Made by a program: the position numbers and the translations under genes | In this document: piece after piece, positions 8,421 through 16,470 of the stretch | Numbering within the stretch: the first letter of the stretch is position 1 | Layout of the letters: each line of letters opens with the position of its first letter | Notes under the pieces: generated by a model | What the model saw: only the letters and a program-made list of their open reading frames with translations | Databases searched by the model: none | What the model was told of the DNA's origin: nothing | Assembly: GCA_017304675.1 (NCBI GenBank) | Contig: JAFKLS010000018.1 | Span: 310,001 to 374,000 of the forward strand | DNA length: 64,000 bases | Direction: 5' to 3' | From: Sphingobacteriia bacterium | GTDB lineage: Bacteria; Bacteroidota; Bacteroidia; Chitinophagales; Chitinophagaceae

Positions 8421-9212
8421 GTGAAGAAAATTTTCATACTCATACTGGTTATTGCCGCTTGGTTTCCTTTAACAGCCAGCGAAGAATCTTGCAGCACCAG
8501 GAACTTCGCTTTCAAAGAGGGAGAAAATATTTTTTTCAATGTATACTATTCCGTTATTGGCCTTTATGTAAATGCAGGCTCTGCCAATTTCTCACTCTCA
8601 TTAGAAAAATTAAACAACAAACCGGTGTATCATGTGGTAGGTAAAGGATCTTCTAACCCCAGTTACGATTGGATCTTTAAAGTAAGAGATACCTATGAGA
8701 GTTATTTTGACACAGCTACATTAAGGCCCTATAAATTTATACGGAATGTAGATGAAGGAGGGTTTAAGCTGAAAGAAGATGTAACTTTTAACCAGCAAAC
8801 CAATACTGCTGTAACTACTAAAGGCACTTATTCTGTTACCAACTGTATACAGGATGTTTTAAGCGCCATTTATTATGCAAGAAACATAGATTACAGTAGT
8901 TACAAGCCCGAAGATAAGATACCCTTCGATATGTTTTTAGACAACGAGACTTACCATCTTTATATAAAATACCTGGGTAAAGAAGATATAAAAACCAAAT
9001 ATGGAAAGTTTCATGCCATTAAGTTCAAACCTCTGCTTATTAAAGGCACTATGTTTGAAGGTGGCGAGAAAATGGTAGTATGGGTAAGCGATGATGCCAA
9101 TCACATACCGTTAAGGATAGAAAGCCCTATTGTAGTGGGTTCTGTTAAGGTAGATATGATGAGTTACAGCAATCTTAGATACCCTCTGTCTTCAATGATA
9201 GAAAAAAAGTAA
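8421..9212 (+). CDS. DUF3108 domain-containing secreted protein
   Basis: The 263-residue protein starts with GTG one base after the preceding stop, a coupling-like arrangement. It has a signal peptide (KKIFILILVIAAWFPLTAS) and then the DUF3108 pattern: FKEGENIFFNVYYSVIGLYVNAGSANFSL, a middle RDTYESYFDTATLRPYKFIRNVDEGG and a late VWVSDDANHIPLRIESPIVVGSVKV. It is probably periplasmic and rich in beta strands. The function of the domain is unknown. Pairing with the upstream flippase-like membrane protein suggests a shared envelope task. Convergent with the metallo-hydrolase gene 7 bases away. Confidence 0.82.
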   Translation: MKKIFILILVIAAWFPLTASEESCSTRNFAFKEGENIFFNVYYSVIGLYVNAGSANFSLSLEKLNNKPVYHVVGKGSSNPSYDWIFKVRDTYESYFDTATLRPYKFIRNVDEGGFKLKEDVTFNQQTNTAVTTKGTYSVTNCIQDVLSAIYYARNIDYSSYKPEDKIPFDMFLDNETYHLYIKYLGKEDIKTKYGKFHAIKFKPLLIKGTMFEGGEKMVVWVSDDANHIPLRIESPIVVGSVKVDMMSYSNLRYPLSSMIEKK

Positions 9213-9219
9213 ACCAGTT

Positions 9220-10113
9220 TTATACTACCTCTTCCAACTTCAGAATGTCTTTATGCCGGATACCTTTTTCTGTTAAATGTACTGTACAGCACTCTATGAG
9301 AGGATCATGCTCAAAAAACAATACATAATTGTTTTCAAGAGCCTGCTGTAAAAAAATTTCTTTCTCATTCAACGTTGTTAAAGGAAACATATCGTATGCC
9401 ATCACATACGGAATGGGAAGATGGGCAACCGCCGGTAACAGATCGGCTACATATACAATTGTTTTTCCTTTGTATTGTATTTTAGGCAGCATCATGCCCG
9501 TAGTATGTCCATCAACAAAAAGTACAGAAAGATTATCGGAAAACCTCGCTTCCTGAAGCAGGAATGGATTAACACCTACCCAACCTTCATGTTGGTGTGC
9601 TTTCGCTGGGTAATCAATAAATTTCAATTGCCCGCTTTCTTCAATTGGCAAGATATTTTCTTTAAGAAAAGATGCTTTTTCTCTTGCATTGGGCTCTGTT
9701 GCCGAAATCCAGTGTAATTCATTACTCCAAAACACGGCGTTCTTAAACGCGGGTACAAGCTTATCTCCTACTCTTTTAATGCTACCGCCGCAATGATCGA
9801 AATGAAGATGCGTTAAAATAACATCCGTAATATCGTTTTTAGAAAATCCTTTAGCCGCTAAAGATTTTTCGAGTGAATCGTTCCCATGTAAATGATAATG
9901 CCCGAAGAATTTTGCATCTTGTTTATTACCAATACCGTTATCAATCAAGATAAGCCTGTTACCATCTTCTATCAGCAGGCTTCTCATAGCCCAGCTACAG
10001 AGATTATTTTCATCGGCAGGATTTAATTTATTCCAAATGGTTTTCGGAACTACACCAAACATAGCGCCGCCATCTAATTTAAAATACCCTGTATTAATAG
10101 CATGCAACTTCAT
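9220..10113 (-). CDS. MBL-fold metallo-hydrolase
   Basis: The 297-residue metallo-beta-lactamase-fold hydrolase has the zinc motif ILTHLHFDHCGG (HxHxDH). Further metal ligand contexts are FVDGHTTGMMLP and a late FFEHDPLIE. An N-terminal ETxxxL-like strand (IEDGNRLILIDNGIG) precedes the motif. This branch includes quorum-quenching lactonases and related esterases, and the substrate here is unknown. No signal peptide is seen, so it is cytosolic. The ATG overlaps the stop of the upstream MFS gene by 4 bases (ATGA), which indicates translational coupling with that transporter. Confidence 0.85.
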   Translation of the reverse strand: MKLHAINTGYFKLDGGAMFGVVPKTIWNKLNPADENNLCSWAMRSLLIEDGNRLILIDNGIGNKQDAKFFGHYHLHGNDSLEKSLAAKGFSKNDITDVILTHLHFDHCGGSIKRVGDKLVPAFKNAVFWSNELHWISATEPNAREKASFLKENILPIEESGQLKFIDYPAKAHQHEGWVGVNPFLLQEARFSDNLSVLFVDGHTTGMMLPKIQYKGKTIVYVADLLPAVAHLPIPYVMAYDMFPLTTLNEKEIFLQQALENNYVLFFEHDPLIECCTVHLTEKGIRHKDILKLEEVV

Positions 10114-11417
10114 TTCGCTAATTTTTTCTGTTGCTGTAAAGTAAAGTATAAGAAAGCAAATCCAACCATAAAGAATATCATCAGCGCAATAATAGAATTG
10201 CGCATATTGCCCGTAAGCTGTTGAATGAATCCGAAGCTGAACATTCCTATTACAATTGCCACTTTTTCGGTAACATCATAAAAGCTGAAGAAAGATGCTG
10301 TATCCCTTGTTTCGGGCATCACTTTAGCATATGTAGAGCGGCTTAAAGATTGAATGCCACCCATTACCAACCCTACCAACCCTGCCAGTATATAAAATTG
10401 TAAATCGGTTGTAACAAAATACGCACAAATGCAAATACCTATCCATATAGCTACAACAAACATCAGTACTTTAAAATTACCAAACCTGTCGCTCAGCTGT
10501 GCCATAATATAAGCGCCGCCAATAGCCACAATTTGTATTAGCAAAATACAAATAATGAGTTTACTTGTTTCCATTTGCAATACCTGGCTGCCAAATAGTG
10601 TAGCAGCAAGCATTACCGTTTGTACGCCCATGCTATAAAAAAAGAAAGCAAATAAATATTTTTTTAACAGAGGAAGATGCATGGCCTGGTTCCAAACTTT
10701 TTTTAGCTCTTCAAATCCTTTGGTAAGCAGGTTTACATTTTTTTCACCTTCAACCAATGGAACACCATTGGGCAATCTTTTAAAAGTGATTTGGGCAAAA
10801 CCCATCCACCATAATCCAACCAGCATAAAAGAAAGTTGTGCGGCAAAGCCATCGGTCATATTAAAAGGTTTCAGCAACACAAATACAAAGCAAACCAATT
10901 GAAGTATTACACTTCCTATATAGCCGTAAGCAAAGCCTTTTGCGCTTACATCGTCCTGATCTTTCTCTGCCGCTATTTCCGGCAGGTAAGAGTTATAAAA
11001 TACAAGGCTGCCGCAATAACCTATAGCTGCCAGAATACAGCAGGTGATACCTAACGGCAGTGTATTTTCATTAAACCAGAATAAAATACAGCAGGCCAAG
11101 CCACCCAAGTAACAGAAAAATTTCATGAATGATTTCTTGTTGCCGCGGTAATCTGCCATTGAAGAAAGAATAGGAGAAATTAAAGCAATTACCAGGTAAG
11201 CAAATGCAATGGCATAATTATACAACGAAGCGCTTTCTATTTCTATGCCCAGGAAATGCACTTTATGCCCAACAACATTGCCCGTTTTATCTTTCAGTGT
11301 GGTGATGGCATCGTAATATGCCGGAAAAATAGTTGAAGTAACCACCAGGTTGTAAGCACTATTGGCCCAGTCGTAAAAAGCCCAACCGTTAATTACTTTC
11401 TTAGGAGCAGTTTCCAT
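10110..11417 (-). CDS. MFS transporter, UMF1 / Atg22-like
   Basis: The 435-residue transporter has about twelve membrane segments. The N-terminal INGWAFYDWANSAYNLVVTSTIFPAYYD is the recognisable opening of the UMF1 (Atg22-like) branch of the major facilitator superfamily. Later GGIQSLSRSTYAKVMPETRDTASFFSFYDVTEK is also typical, with the R-S-x-A-x-P-E motif near TM10. Bacterial members are poorly characterised. The gene is translationally coupled to the downstream metallo-hydrolase by a 4-base overlap, so the pair may import and then hydrolyse a common compound. This is inference. Confidence 0.87.
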   Translation of the reverse strand: METAPKKVINGWAFYDWANSAYNLVVTSTIFPAYYDAITTLKDKTGNVVGHKVHFLGIEIESASLYNYAIAFAYLVIALISPILSSMADYRGNKKSFMKFFCYLGGLACCILFWFNENTLPLGITCCILAAIGYCGSLVFYNSYLPEIAAEKDQDDVSAKGFAYGYIGSVILQLVCFVFVLLKPFNMTDGFAAQLSFMLVGLWWMGFAQITFKRLPNGVPLVEGEKNVNLLTKGFEELKKVWNQAMHLPLLKKYLFAFFFYSMGVQTVMLAATLFGSQVLQMETSKLIICILLIQIVAIGGAYIMAQLSDRFGNFKVLMFVVAIWIGICICAYFVTTDLQFYILAGLVGLVMGGIQSLSRSTYAKVMPETRDTASFFSFYDVTEKVAIVIGMFSFGFIQQLTGNMRNSIIALMIFFMVGFAFLYFTLQQQKKLAK

Positions 11418-11462
11418 TGGCTAAATTGTAAGGTTAATGGATGGCAAATTTTAATTGAAGTT

Positions 11463-12257
11463 CTATATTACTCCTTTGGCAAGCAGCAACAATACAACAG
11501 CCCCCAATACAATTCTATACCAGCCAAATATTTTAAACCCGTGTTTTTGCACATACCCTATAAAGAACTTTACAGCAAGTAAAGCCACAATATAAGCTAC
11601 TACGGCACCAATACCCAGTGTAACAAAATTATCTTTTACCAGTACTTCTTTATGGTCTTTGTATACATCCATAAAACTCTTGGCAGATGCTGCAAGCATT
11701 GTAGGCACTGCAAGAAAAAAAGAGAACTCTGCAGCAACACGTCGTGTAAGCTTTTGGCTCATGCCCCCAATAATAGTGGCGGCGCTTCTGCTTAAACCAG
11801 GCAACACAATGCTTAATACCTGAAAACAACCAATAACAAATGCTTTGGGGTAAGATATTTTTTCTTCAGTGTCTATACTGCTGTTTTTAAATAGTTGATC
11901 TATGAACAGCAAAACTACTCCTCCGCCAATCATAACATAAGCTATAAAATGCAGATCGGTTAAGGCTGCATCAATATGCTTTTTTAAGAAATAGCCGCCA
12001 ATAAGTGCCGGAATTACAGCCACCACCAGTTTAATATAGAAACTGATGTGCTTAAAATCGAGGAACTTTTTATAGTAAATAGTAACAACGCTTAAAATAG
12101 CCGCCAATTGAATCACTACCTCAAACATATCTACAAATGGAGTGTTGGCAACACCTATTAAAGGGTTTGTAAATTTCATGTGTGCAGTAGAACTTACTGG
12201 TAAAAACTCTGTTAACCCTTCAACAATGGCAATAATAATTGATTGCAGAATATCCAT
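11463..12257 (-). CDS. uppP: Undecaprenyl-diphosphatase
   Basis: UppP (BacA) dephosphorylates undecaprenyl diphosphate to recycle the lipid carrier for cell-wall synthesis, and gives bacitracin resistance when abundant. The 264-residue integral membrane protein has IVEGLTEFLPVSSTAHM near residues 11-27 (the EGxTEFLPVSSTxH motif) and VLPGLSRSAATI (PGxSRSxxT), both facing the active site. It lies downstream of ftsX and the DUF3098 gene on the same strand, a linkage I know from Bacteroidota. A hairpin at 12283-12310 stands between them, so transcription may be partly separated. Confidence 0.95.
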   Translation of the reverse strand: MDILQSIIIAIVEGLTEFLPVSSTAHMKFTNPLIGVANTPFVDMFEVVIQLAAILSVVTIYYKKFLDFKHISFYIKLVVAVIPALIGGYFLKKHIDAALTDLHFIAYVMIGGGVVLLFIDQLFKNSSIDTEEKISYPKAFVIGCFQVLSIVLPGLSRSAATIIGGMSQKLTRRVAAEFSFFLAVPTMLAASAKSFMDVYKDHKEVLVKDNFVTLGIGAVVAYIVALLAVKFFIGYVQKHGFKIFGWYRIVLGAVVLLLLAKGVI

Positions 12258-12282
12258 AGTTTATTTTGTTTGGTGTAAAGAA

Positions 12283-12310
12283 ACAAAAAAAGCGATGGTA
12301 TTCATCGCTT
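12283..12310 (-). terminator. Terminator or attenuator between DUF3098 and uppP
   Basis: The stem AAGCGATG / CATCGCTT with a 5-base loop is followed on the minus strand by a run of seven or more T. It sits 25 bases after the DUF3098 stop and 26 bases before the uppP ATG. Confidence 0.75.
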
Positions 12311-12334
12311 AGTATCATTAAATAATTTGGTTCG

Positions 12335-12583
12335 TTAGCTAGTTTTTGATTTTTTAAAGATTGCATAAACTTCTACCAGCAAGCCCGCAATTATTAAAAT
12401 AGGAGCCACTGTTACCCTTGTAGTGCTATAGACTACTTTATAATCGAAGGTGTTTGGATCTTGGTTTTTACCGCCGCTCATTAACAACATTCCAATAATA
12501 ATAATCACAGCACCTATTACCATCCATAAATAATTCTCTTTAGTAAAAAGGGGTTGCAATAATTTTTGTTTTTTATCGCTCAT
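12335..12583 (-). CDS. DUF3098 domain-containing small membrane protein
   Basis: The 82-residue protein has two hydrophobic segments (about residues 18-37 and 54-72) separated by GGKNQDPNTFDYKVVYSTTRVTVAP, the recognisable DUF3098 pattern. It is an inner-membrane protein with no known activity. The location between ftsX and uppP is the usual one in Bacteroidota, which points to a role in envelope growth or division. I choose the ATG at 12583 (MSDKKQKLL). An ATG two codons upstream is equally possible. Confidence 0.85.
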   Translation of the reverse strand: MSDKKQKLLQPLFTKENYLWMVIGAVIIIIGMLLMSGGKNQDPNTFDYKVVYSTTRVTVAPILIIAGLLVEVYAIFKKSKTS

Positions 12584-12702
12584 GTTCAAGATTTAAGGTT
12601 TGCAATATAGGAAAAGTGTATGGTCTATAACCCATGGCAGGTGAAAAAAGGAAAAATTTAAGAATTACCTCTACAGCGCCGGCAAAAATGGGTTTGGCAC
12701 CA

Positions 12703-13578
12703 TCAATAAAGGTCATCTAATTTCATTTGTAAATACTTACGTACACTTCTATAGGTGCTGTAAACAGATATCCCTACCCCTATTACAATCATCCCGCCAA
12801 ATAAAAGTAGGTTAAGGCTTGTATCGCGTATCAGTTTTAATTGCGGCACCTGGCTCTCTGCCCAGGTAATCATTACAAATAAAATGACTATGGCTATGCC
12901 TGCGCTGGTTAACCCGTTAAGAATTGCCTTAATGTTCATCGGCTTAGTAATAAATCCGCGGGTGGCGCCCACCATTTGCATGGTTTTAATAAGAAACCGG
13001 TTACTGAACATAGCCAGGCGTATAGTATTATCTATGCTGAAAATCACTATCAGGCACAATACAATGGCAATTACTAAAAAAGCCACGCCAAACTTAGAGG
13101 CTTTTTCGTTTAGGTTATTAACAAGATCCTTGGGATATTTTAGCTCCGTAATCTGGTTTCCGTAAGCTTGCATAATTTGCGACGATATCTTTTGCAGACT
13201 ATCTCCATTTACATAATCGGATTTAGCATAAAAATCAATGCTTTCAGGTAAAGGATTTGCATCTAATATTTTAGCCCAATCATCACTATTGTCTTTATTC
13301 CATATTTGCTTGGCCGTTTCTTTATTAACATATTGAACATCTTTTGCATAGGGCTGATCGGCAATAAATTTCTGAATCTGGCTAATTGTGTCTTTATTGG
13401 CAGTACGCAGAAAAGCCTGCAACTTAATATCTTCTTTAAATGCTTTGCCGGCACGTTCAAAATTTAAAAAAAGCCAGCCCATAATACCCATAATCAATAA
13501 TACAAGCGCCACCCCTACAATACTATAAATGTAGCTGGGTTTACTTCGTTTTAAAGACGCTTTTCCTTCAGATGCCAT
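12703..13578 (-). CDS. ftsX: Cell division protein FtsX-like permease
   Basis: The 291-residue protein has the FtsX layout: a cytoplasmic start, TM1 (residues about 18-37), and a periplasmic domain of about 130 residues with LQAFLRTANKDTISQIQKFIADQPYAKDVQYV. Three C-terminal TM segments follow, with the FtsX-domain stretch NTIRLAMFSNRFLIKTMQMVGAT (the R..I.TM.LVGA pattern). With the ATPase FtsE it activates septal peptidoglycan hydrolases. FtsE is not encoded nearby. DUF3098 and uppP follow on the same strand. A TAnnTTTG element lies 33 bases upstream of the ATG. Confidence 0.9.
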   Translation of the reverse strand: MASEGKASLKRSKPSYIYSIVGVALVLLIMGIMGWLFLNFERAGKAFKEDIKLQAFLRTANKDTISQIQKFIADQPYAKDVQYVNKETAKQIWNKDNSDDWAKILDANPLPESIDFYAKSDYVNGDSLQKISSQIMQAYGNQITELKYPKDLVNNLNEKASKFGVAFLVIAIVLCLIVIFSIDNTIRLAMFSNRFLIKTMQMVGATRGFITKPMNIKAILNGLTSAGIAIVILFVMITWAESQVPQLKLIRDTSLNLLLFGGMIVIGVGISVYSTYRSVRKYLQMKLDDLY

Positions 13579-13610
13579 GATGCAAAAAGTTTAGTATAAA
13601 ATGATGATCG

Positions 13611-13618
13611 CAAATGTA
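13611..13618 (-). promoter_or_regulatory. Candidate -7 element of ftsX
   Basis: On the minus strand TACATTTG matches TAnnTTTG exactly, 32 bases before the ftsX ATG. No -33 TTTG is seen at the normal spacing. Confidence 0.4.
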
Positions 13619-13699
13619 AACGTTATGCAATAATAGTACTCTTAACGCTCTAACAAGGCGCTTAGTATCTTTGCTGAAGAATTTTAACTACCCCGCAAC

Positions 13700-14539
13700 T
13701 TATTTGTGAACTACCATTAATGGCACTTTTGCATGAAATGCAAGCATTTTGGTATGGCTTCTTTTAAAAACGGAATCAAATAAACCATGTTTCTTCGGTA
13801 TCATTACAACCAGGTCTATGTTGTTTTCTTCTACAAACTGGTTAATCCCTCCAACAAAATCCGGGCTGTCTATCAGGTGAACGGAAGGTTGGTATTTTTC
13901 AAAAAAAGTTTCAAGCATCATATGCTCGTATTCGAAACTCTCTGTACGATTGCGGTCGTTATGGTCTACATTCAACACAAACAACTCTGCACTCGTTTCT
14001 TCCAATATTTTCCTAATAACATTAAAAGGTGTATTCTCAGCCACTTCCTTAAAATCTGAGGCAACAGCTATCTTTTTTATACTATGCGCTTTTGCCTGAT
14101 TGGGCACAATAATAACAGGAGTGTGTATATGTTTGGCAACATTAATAGCATTACTGCCTATAAAATTTTCCTGAAAACTACCTTCGCCTGAAATACCCAT
14201 AACAACAAGGTCTATGGATCTGCCGGCACAAAGGTTTTGCAAGCAATCTGGTAAAAAACCATATTCGCTTAACGTTTCTATCGCTATTTCTGCGGGCAGG
14301 TTTTGCCTCAGTTCTTCTGCGGCTCTCTTCAGATTTTCTTCTGCAGCTTCTTTTAGTTCATTTATATTAAACACATTCAGCGCAGGCACCATAGGGTCTC
14401 CGGTAACTATAGTACTGCTTACGTAAGCATGAAACAATATAATATGCTCTGTGCCGGTTTGTTTAGCCAATGTTGCAGCATATATACCGGCGTTTTCGGC
14501 AGTACGGGAAAAATCTGTGGGTACAAGAATGGTTTTCAT
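13700..14539 (-). CDS. Universal stress protein, tandem Usp domains
   Basis: The 279-residue protein consists of two Usp domains. The first opens MKTILVPTDFSRTAENAGIYAA and holds the nucleotide-binding end VVMGISGEGSFQENFIGSNA (G-x2-G-x9-G(S)). The second starts near residue 150 with KIAVASDFKEVAENTPF and ends DLVVMIPKKHGLFDSVFKRSHT, where the ATP-binding glycines are replaced. So only the first domain is likely to bind nucleotide. I choose the ATG at 14539. The frame runs on to 14617, but the extra 26 residues are a hydrophobic run not seen in the family. Physiological role unknown. Confidence 0.88.
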   Translation of the reverse strand: MKTILVPTDFSRTAENAGIYAATLAKQTGTEHIILFHAYVSSTIVTGDPMVPALNVFNINELKEAAEENLKRAAEELRQNLPAEIAIETLSEYGFLPDCLQNLCAGRSIDLVVMGISGEGSFQENFIGSNAINVAKHIHTPVIIVPNQAKAHSIKKIAVASDFKEVAENTPFNVIRKILEETSAELFVLNVDHNDRNRTESFEYEHMMLETFFEKYQPSVHLIDSPDFVGGINQFVEENNIDLVVMIPKKHGLFDSVFKRSHTKMLAFHAKVPLMVVHK

Positions 14540-14720
14540 AAAGCATTTTTTTGCAATGCTGAAGTTACAACAGTATAGAAATATAAACATGATAAGTATC
14601 AAGTTAATATGTTGCAAACAATAGCATAAGAGGGATTCAGGCTGGGGTTATACACCCCTGTTAATAATAAAATAACCGAAATATTACTATTTACTGTGTA
14701 ACTTCAAAAAACCTCAAATT

Positions 14721-15194
14721 ATGAGATGGAGAAAATTTAACGGCGAGGCTCTGAATCTTCCCATTAAAGATGCCGTGGCTCAAGCCATCAAACGCGAAAG
14801 CGAAAAGGGCGTAAAACTCAAAGTTTGTATTGGAACAGACAGCCAGGTAAAAGGTGAAGACACCGAGTTTGCCACTGTAATTGTTTTTTTGCGGGAACAC
14901 AATGGCGGCTTCATGTACATTCACAACGAAAAAACCAAACAGAAGTACCACATTAAAGAAAGAATGCTGGTAGAAGTTGCCAAAAGCATTGAAATTGCAT
15001 ACGAGTTGTGCAACCTCTTTATTGAATTTGGCGTTGATATGGAAGTACATGCAGACATTAACACGAATCCGCATTTTAAAAGCAATGATGCTCTAAAAGA
15101 AGCCATGGGCTATATTTTGGGTATGGGCTTTGCTTTTAAAGCCAAACCCGAAGCATTTGCCAGCAGTTGCTGTGCAGATAAGGTTTGCAATTAG
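14721..15194 (+). CDS. Ribonuclease H-like YkuK family protein (DUF458)
   Basis: The 157-residue protein matches the YkuK family, whose fold is related to RNase H. The first acidic strand is KVCIGTDSQVKGEDTEFATVIVF, with Asp in the place of a catalytic metal ligand. Later strands include VEVAKSIEIAYELC and VDMEVHADINTNPHFKSNDALKEAMGYILGMGF. Biochemical activity of the family is not established to my knowledge. The gene is divergent from the universal stress gene and stands alone, with 181 bases upstream in which I see no further gene. Confidence 0.82.
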   Translation: MRWRKFNGEALNLPIKDAVAQAIKRESEKGVKLKVCIGTDSQVKGEDTEFATVIVFLREHNGGFMYIHNEKTKQKYHIKERMLVEVAKSIEIAYELCNLFIEFGVDMEVHADINTNPHFKSNDALKEAMGYILGMGFAFKAKPEAFASSCCADKVCN

Positions 15195-15256
15195 GCTAAG
15201 GTTAAACCAAGGATGAAACGCTAAAAGTATACGCTGTTCATTCAGCCTGCTATTGT

Positions 15257-15865
15257 TTACTCGCCACTGATCAGGTTTTCAGTACACTGCTGAATAAACT
15301 GTAGTACCTCTTCTCTTCCTGTTTTCTTTTCTGCACTGGTAATAAAAACCTGCGGAAGAAATTCCCATTCTTCTCTCATCTTGTCTAAGAATTGTTGTAC
15401 ATGCCTCTGTACAGCCCCGGGCTTTTCTTTATCTGCCTTGGTAAACACCAATACAAAAGGTACTTCCCATTGTCCCAGTTGACTTATAAAAGCCAGGTCA
15501 TTTTTTTGGGGCTCATGGCGGGCATCTAACAATACAAAAACATTTACCAGATTCTCACGTTTACGCAAATAATTTTCTATCATTTGTTCCCATCTTCTTC
15601 GGGTACTTTGCGCAATTTTCGCATAACCATAACCCGGAAGATCTACCAGGTACCAGGCATTGTTTACAATAAAGTGATTGATCAGTTGCGTTTTACCCGG
15701 CTGGGAAGATGTTTTAGCCAGGCTTTGTTTGCTTACCAACATATTAATAAGCGATGATTTGCCCACATTGCTCCTGCCAATAAAGGCAAACTCCGGCTTA
15801 TCGGGTTTGGGACACTTATCGTACGATGGTGATGATATTAAATATTGCGCCGATTTGATCTGCAT
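15257..15865 (-). CDS. engB: Ribosome biogenesis GTP-binding protein EngB/YsxC
   Basis: EngB is a small GTPase needed for assembly of the large ribosomal subunit. The 202-residue length is normal. The GTP-binding motifs are in order: G1 GRSNVGKS (residues 30-37), the switch region with SQPGKTQLINHF (G2 Thr), G3 DLPGYG, and G4 TKAD. SAEKK lies near the G5 position. The start at 15865 (MQIKSAQYLISSPSYDKCP) matches the family opening. A TAATTTTG element 33 bases upstream is a candidate promoter. Confidence 0.95.
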   Translation of the reverse strand: MQIKSAQYLISSPSYDKCPKPDKPEFAFIGRSNVGKSSLINMLVSKQSLAKTSSQPGKTQLINHFIVNNAWYLVDLPGYGYAKIAQSTRRRWEQMIENYLRKRENLVNVFVLLDARHEPQKNDLAFISQLGQWEVPFVLVFTKADKEKPGAVQRHVQQFLDKMREEWEFLPQVFITSAEKKTGREEVLQFIQQCTENLISGE

Positions 15866-15898
15866 TTGAATGGTTCTTTATTAATAACACTTACAAAA

Positions 15899-15906
15899 CA
15901 AAATTA
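15899..15906 (-). promoter_or_regulatory. Candidate -7 element of engB
   Basis: On the minus strand TAATTTTG matches TAnnTTTG exactly, 33 bases before the engB ATG. Confidence 0.4.
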
Positions 15907-15949
15907 AGCTGAGCCTTCGGTAGTTTATGCATTGTTTGTTTTACAACGG

Positions 15950-16447
15950 TCATTTTCTTTTAGGCATTACAAGGCTGTCTGCCGGGTATTTTGCTTTTAT
16001 AGAATCTCTTACTGCAGAACACCAGTTTATAAAAGCCAACTTTTCTTCCTGCGTTAAAATAGCGTTTTTATGTACCCATGTATAAGAAAGCAGGGGCATG
16101 TTTTTGTTTTTTACTTCTTCGGCACATTGCTGTATTTTCCTGTATTGCCTGGCAATGCTGTAAGCTGTAAATTCATCAAAGTTGAGGTGCCTTTTGCCGC
16201 TTACCACATGATCATTCAACCACCACGCCACCGGTTGAATATTGTTGTACCAAGGGTATACCGTATTGTTACTATGACAATCGTAACAAGCCTTCACTAA
16301 AATAGCCTGAATATTTTCAGGTATTTTATAAGAAGTGCCAATATGTTTTGGTGTTGCTTCGGAAGAGATATTTTTCTGAGGATGAAACAACTGAATAATT
16401 AACAGTAATGCCAATAAAGCCAGCCCGGCCAGTTTTAAAACTTTCAT
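15950..16447 (-). CDS. Haem-binding domain-containing protein
   Basis: The 165-residue protein begins with a single hydrophobic segment (residues 4-20) that acts as signal or anchor. A c-type haem site CYDCH follows at residues 54-58 (CxxCH), within ACYDCHSNNTVYPWYNNIQPVAWWLNDHV. This is the recognisable pattern of the Haem_bd family of Bacteroidota. Met residues in KNKNMPLLSYTWVH could supply the distal ligand. It is likely periplasmic and involved in electron transfer, with partner unknown. It lies 23 bases after gpmI on the same strand. Confidence 0.85.
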   Translation of the reverse strand: MKVLKLAGLALLALLLIIQLFHPQKNISSEATPKHIGTSYKIPENIQAILVKACYDCHSNNTVYPWYNNIQPVAWWLNDHVVSGKRHLNFDEFTAYSIARQYRKIQQCAEEVKNKNMPLLSYTWVHKNAILTQEEKLAFINWCSAVRDSIKAKYPADSLVMPKRK

Positions 16448-16470
16448 AATAACACAATTTAATCTATCGG

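Noticed and set aside
14540..14700. Hairpin AGCATT-N7-AATGCT upstream of the universal stress gene
   Set aside because: The stem is short and AT-rich with a T-rich loop, so chance is likely and no role could be supported.
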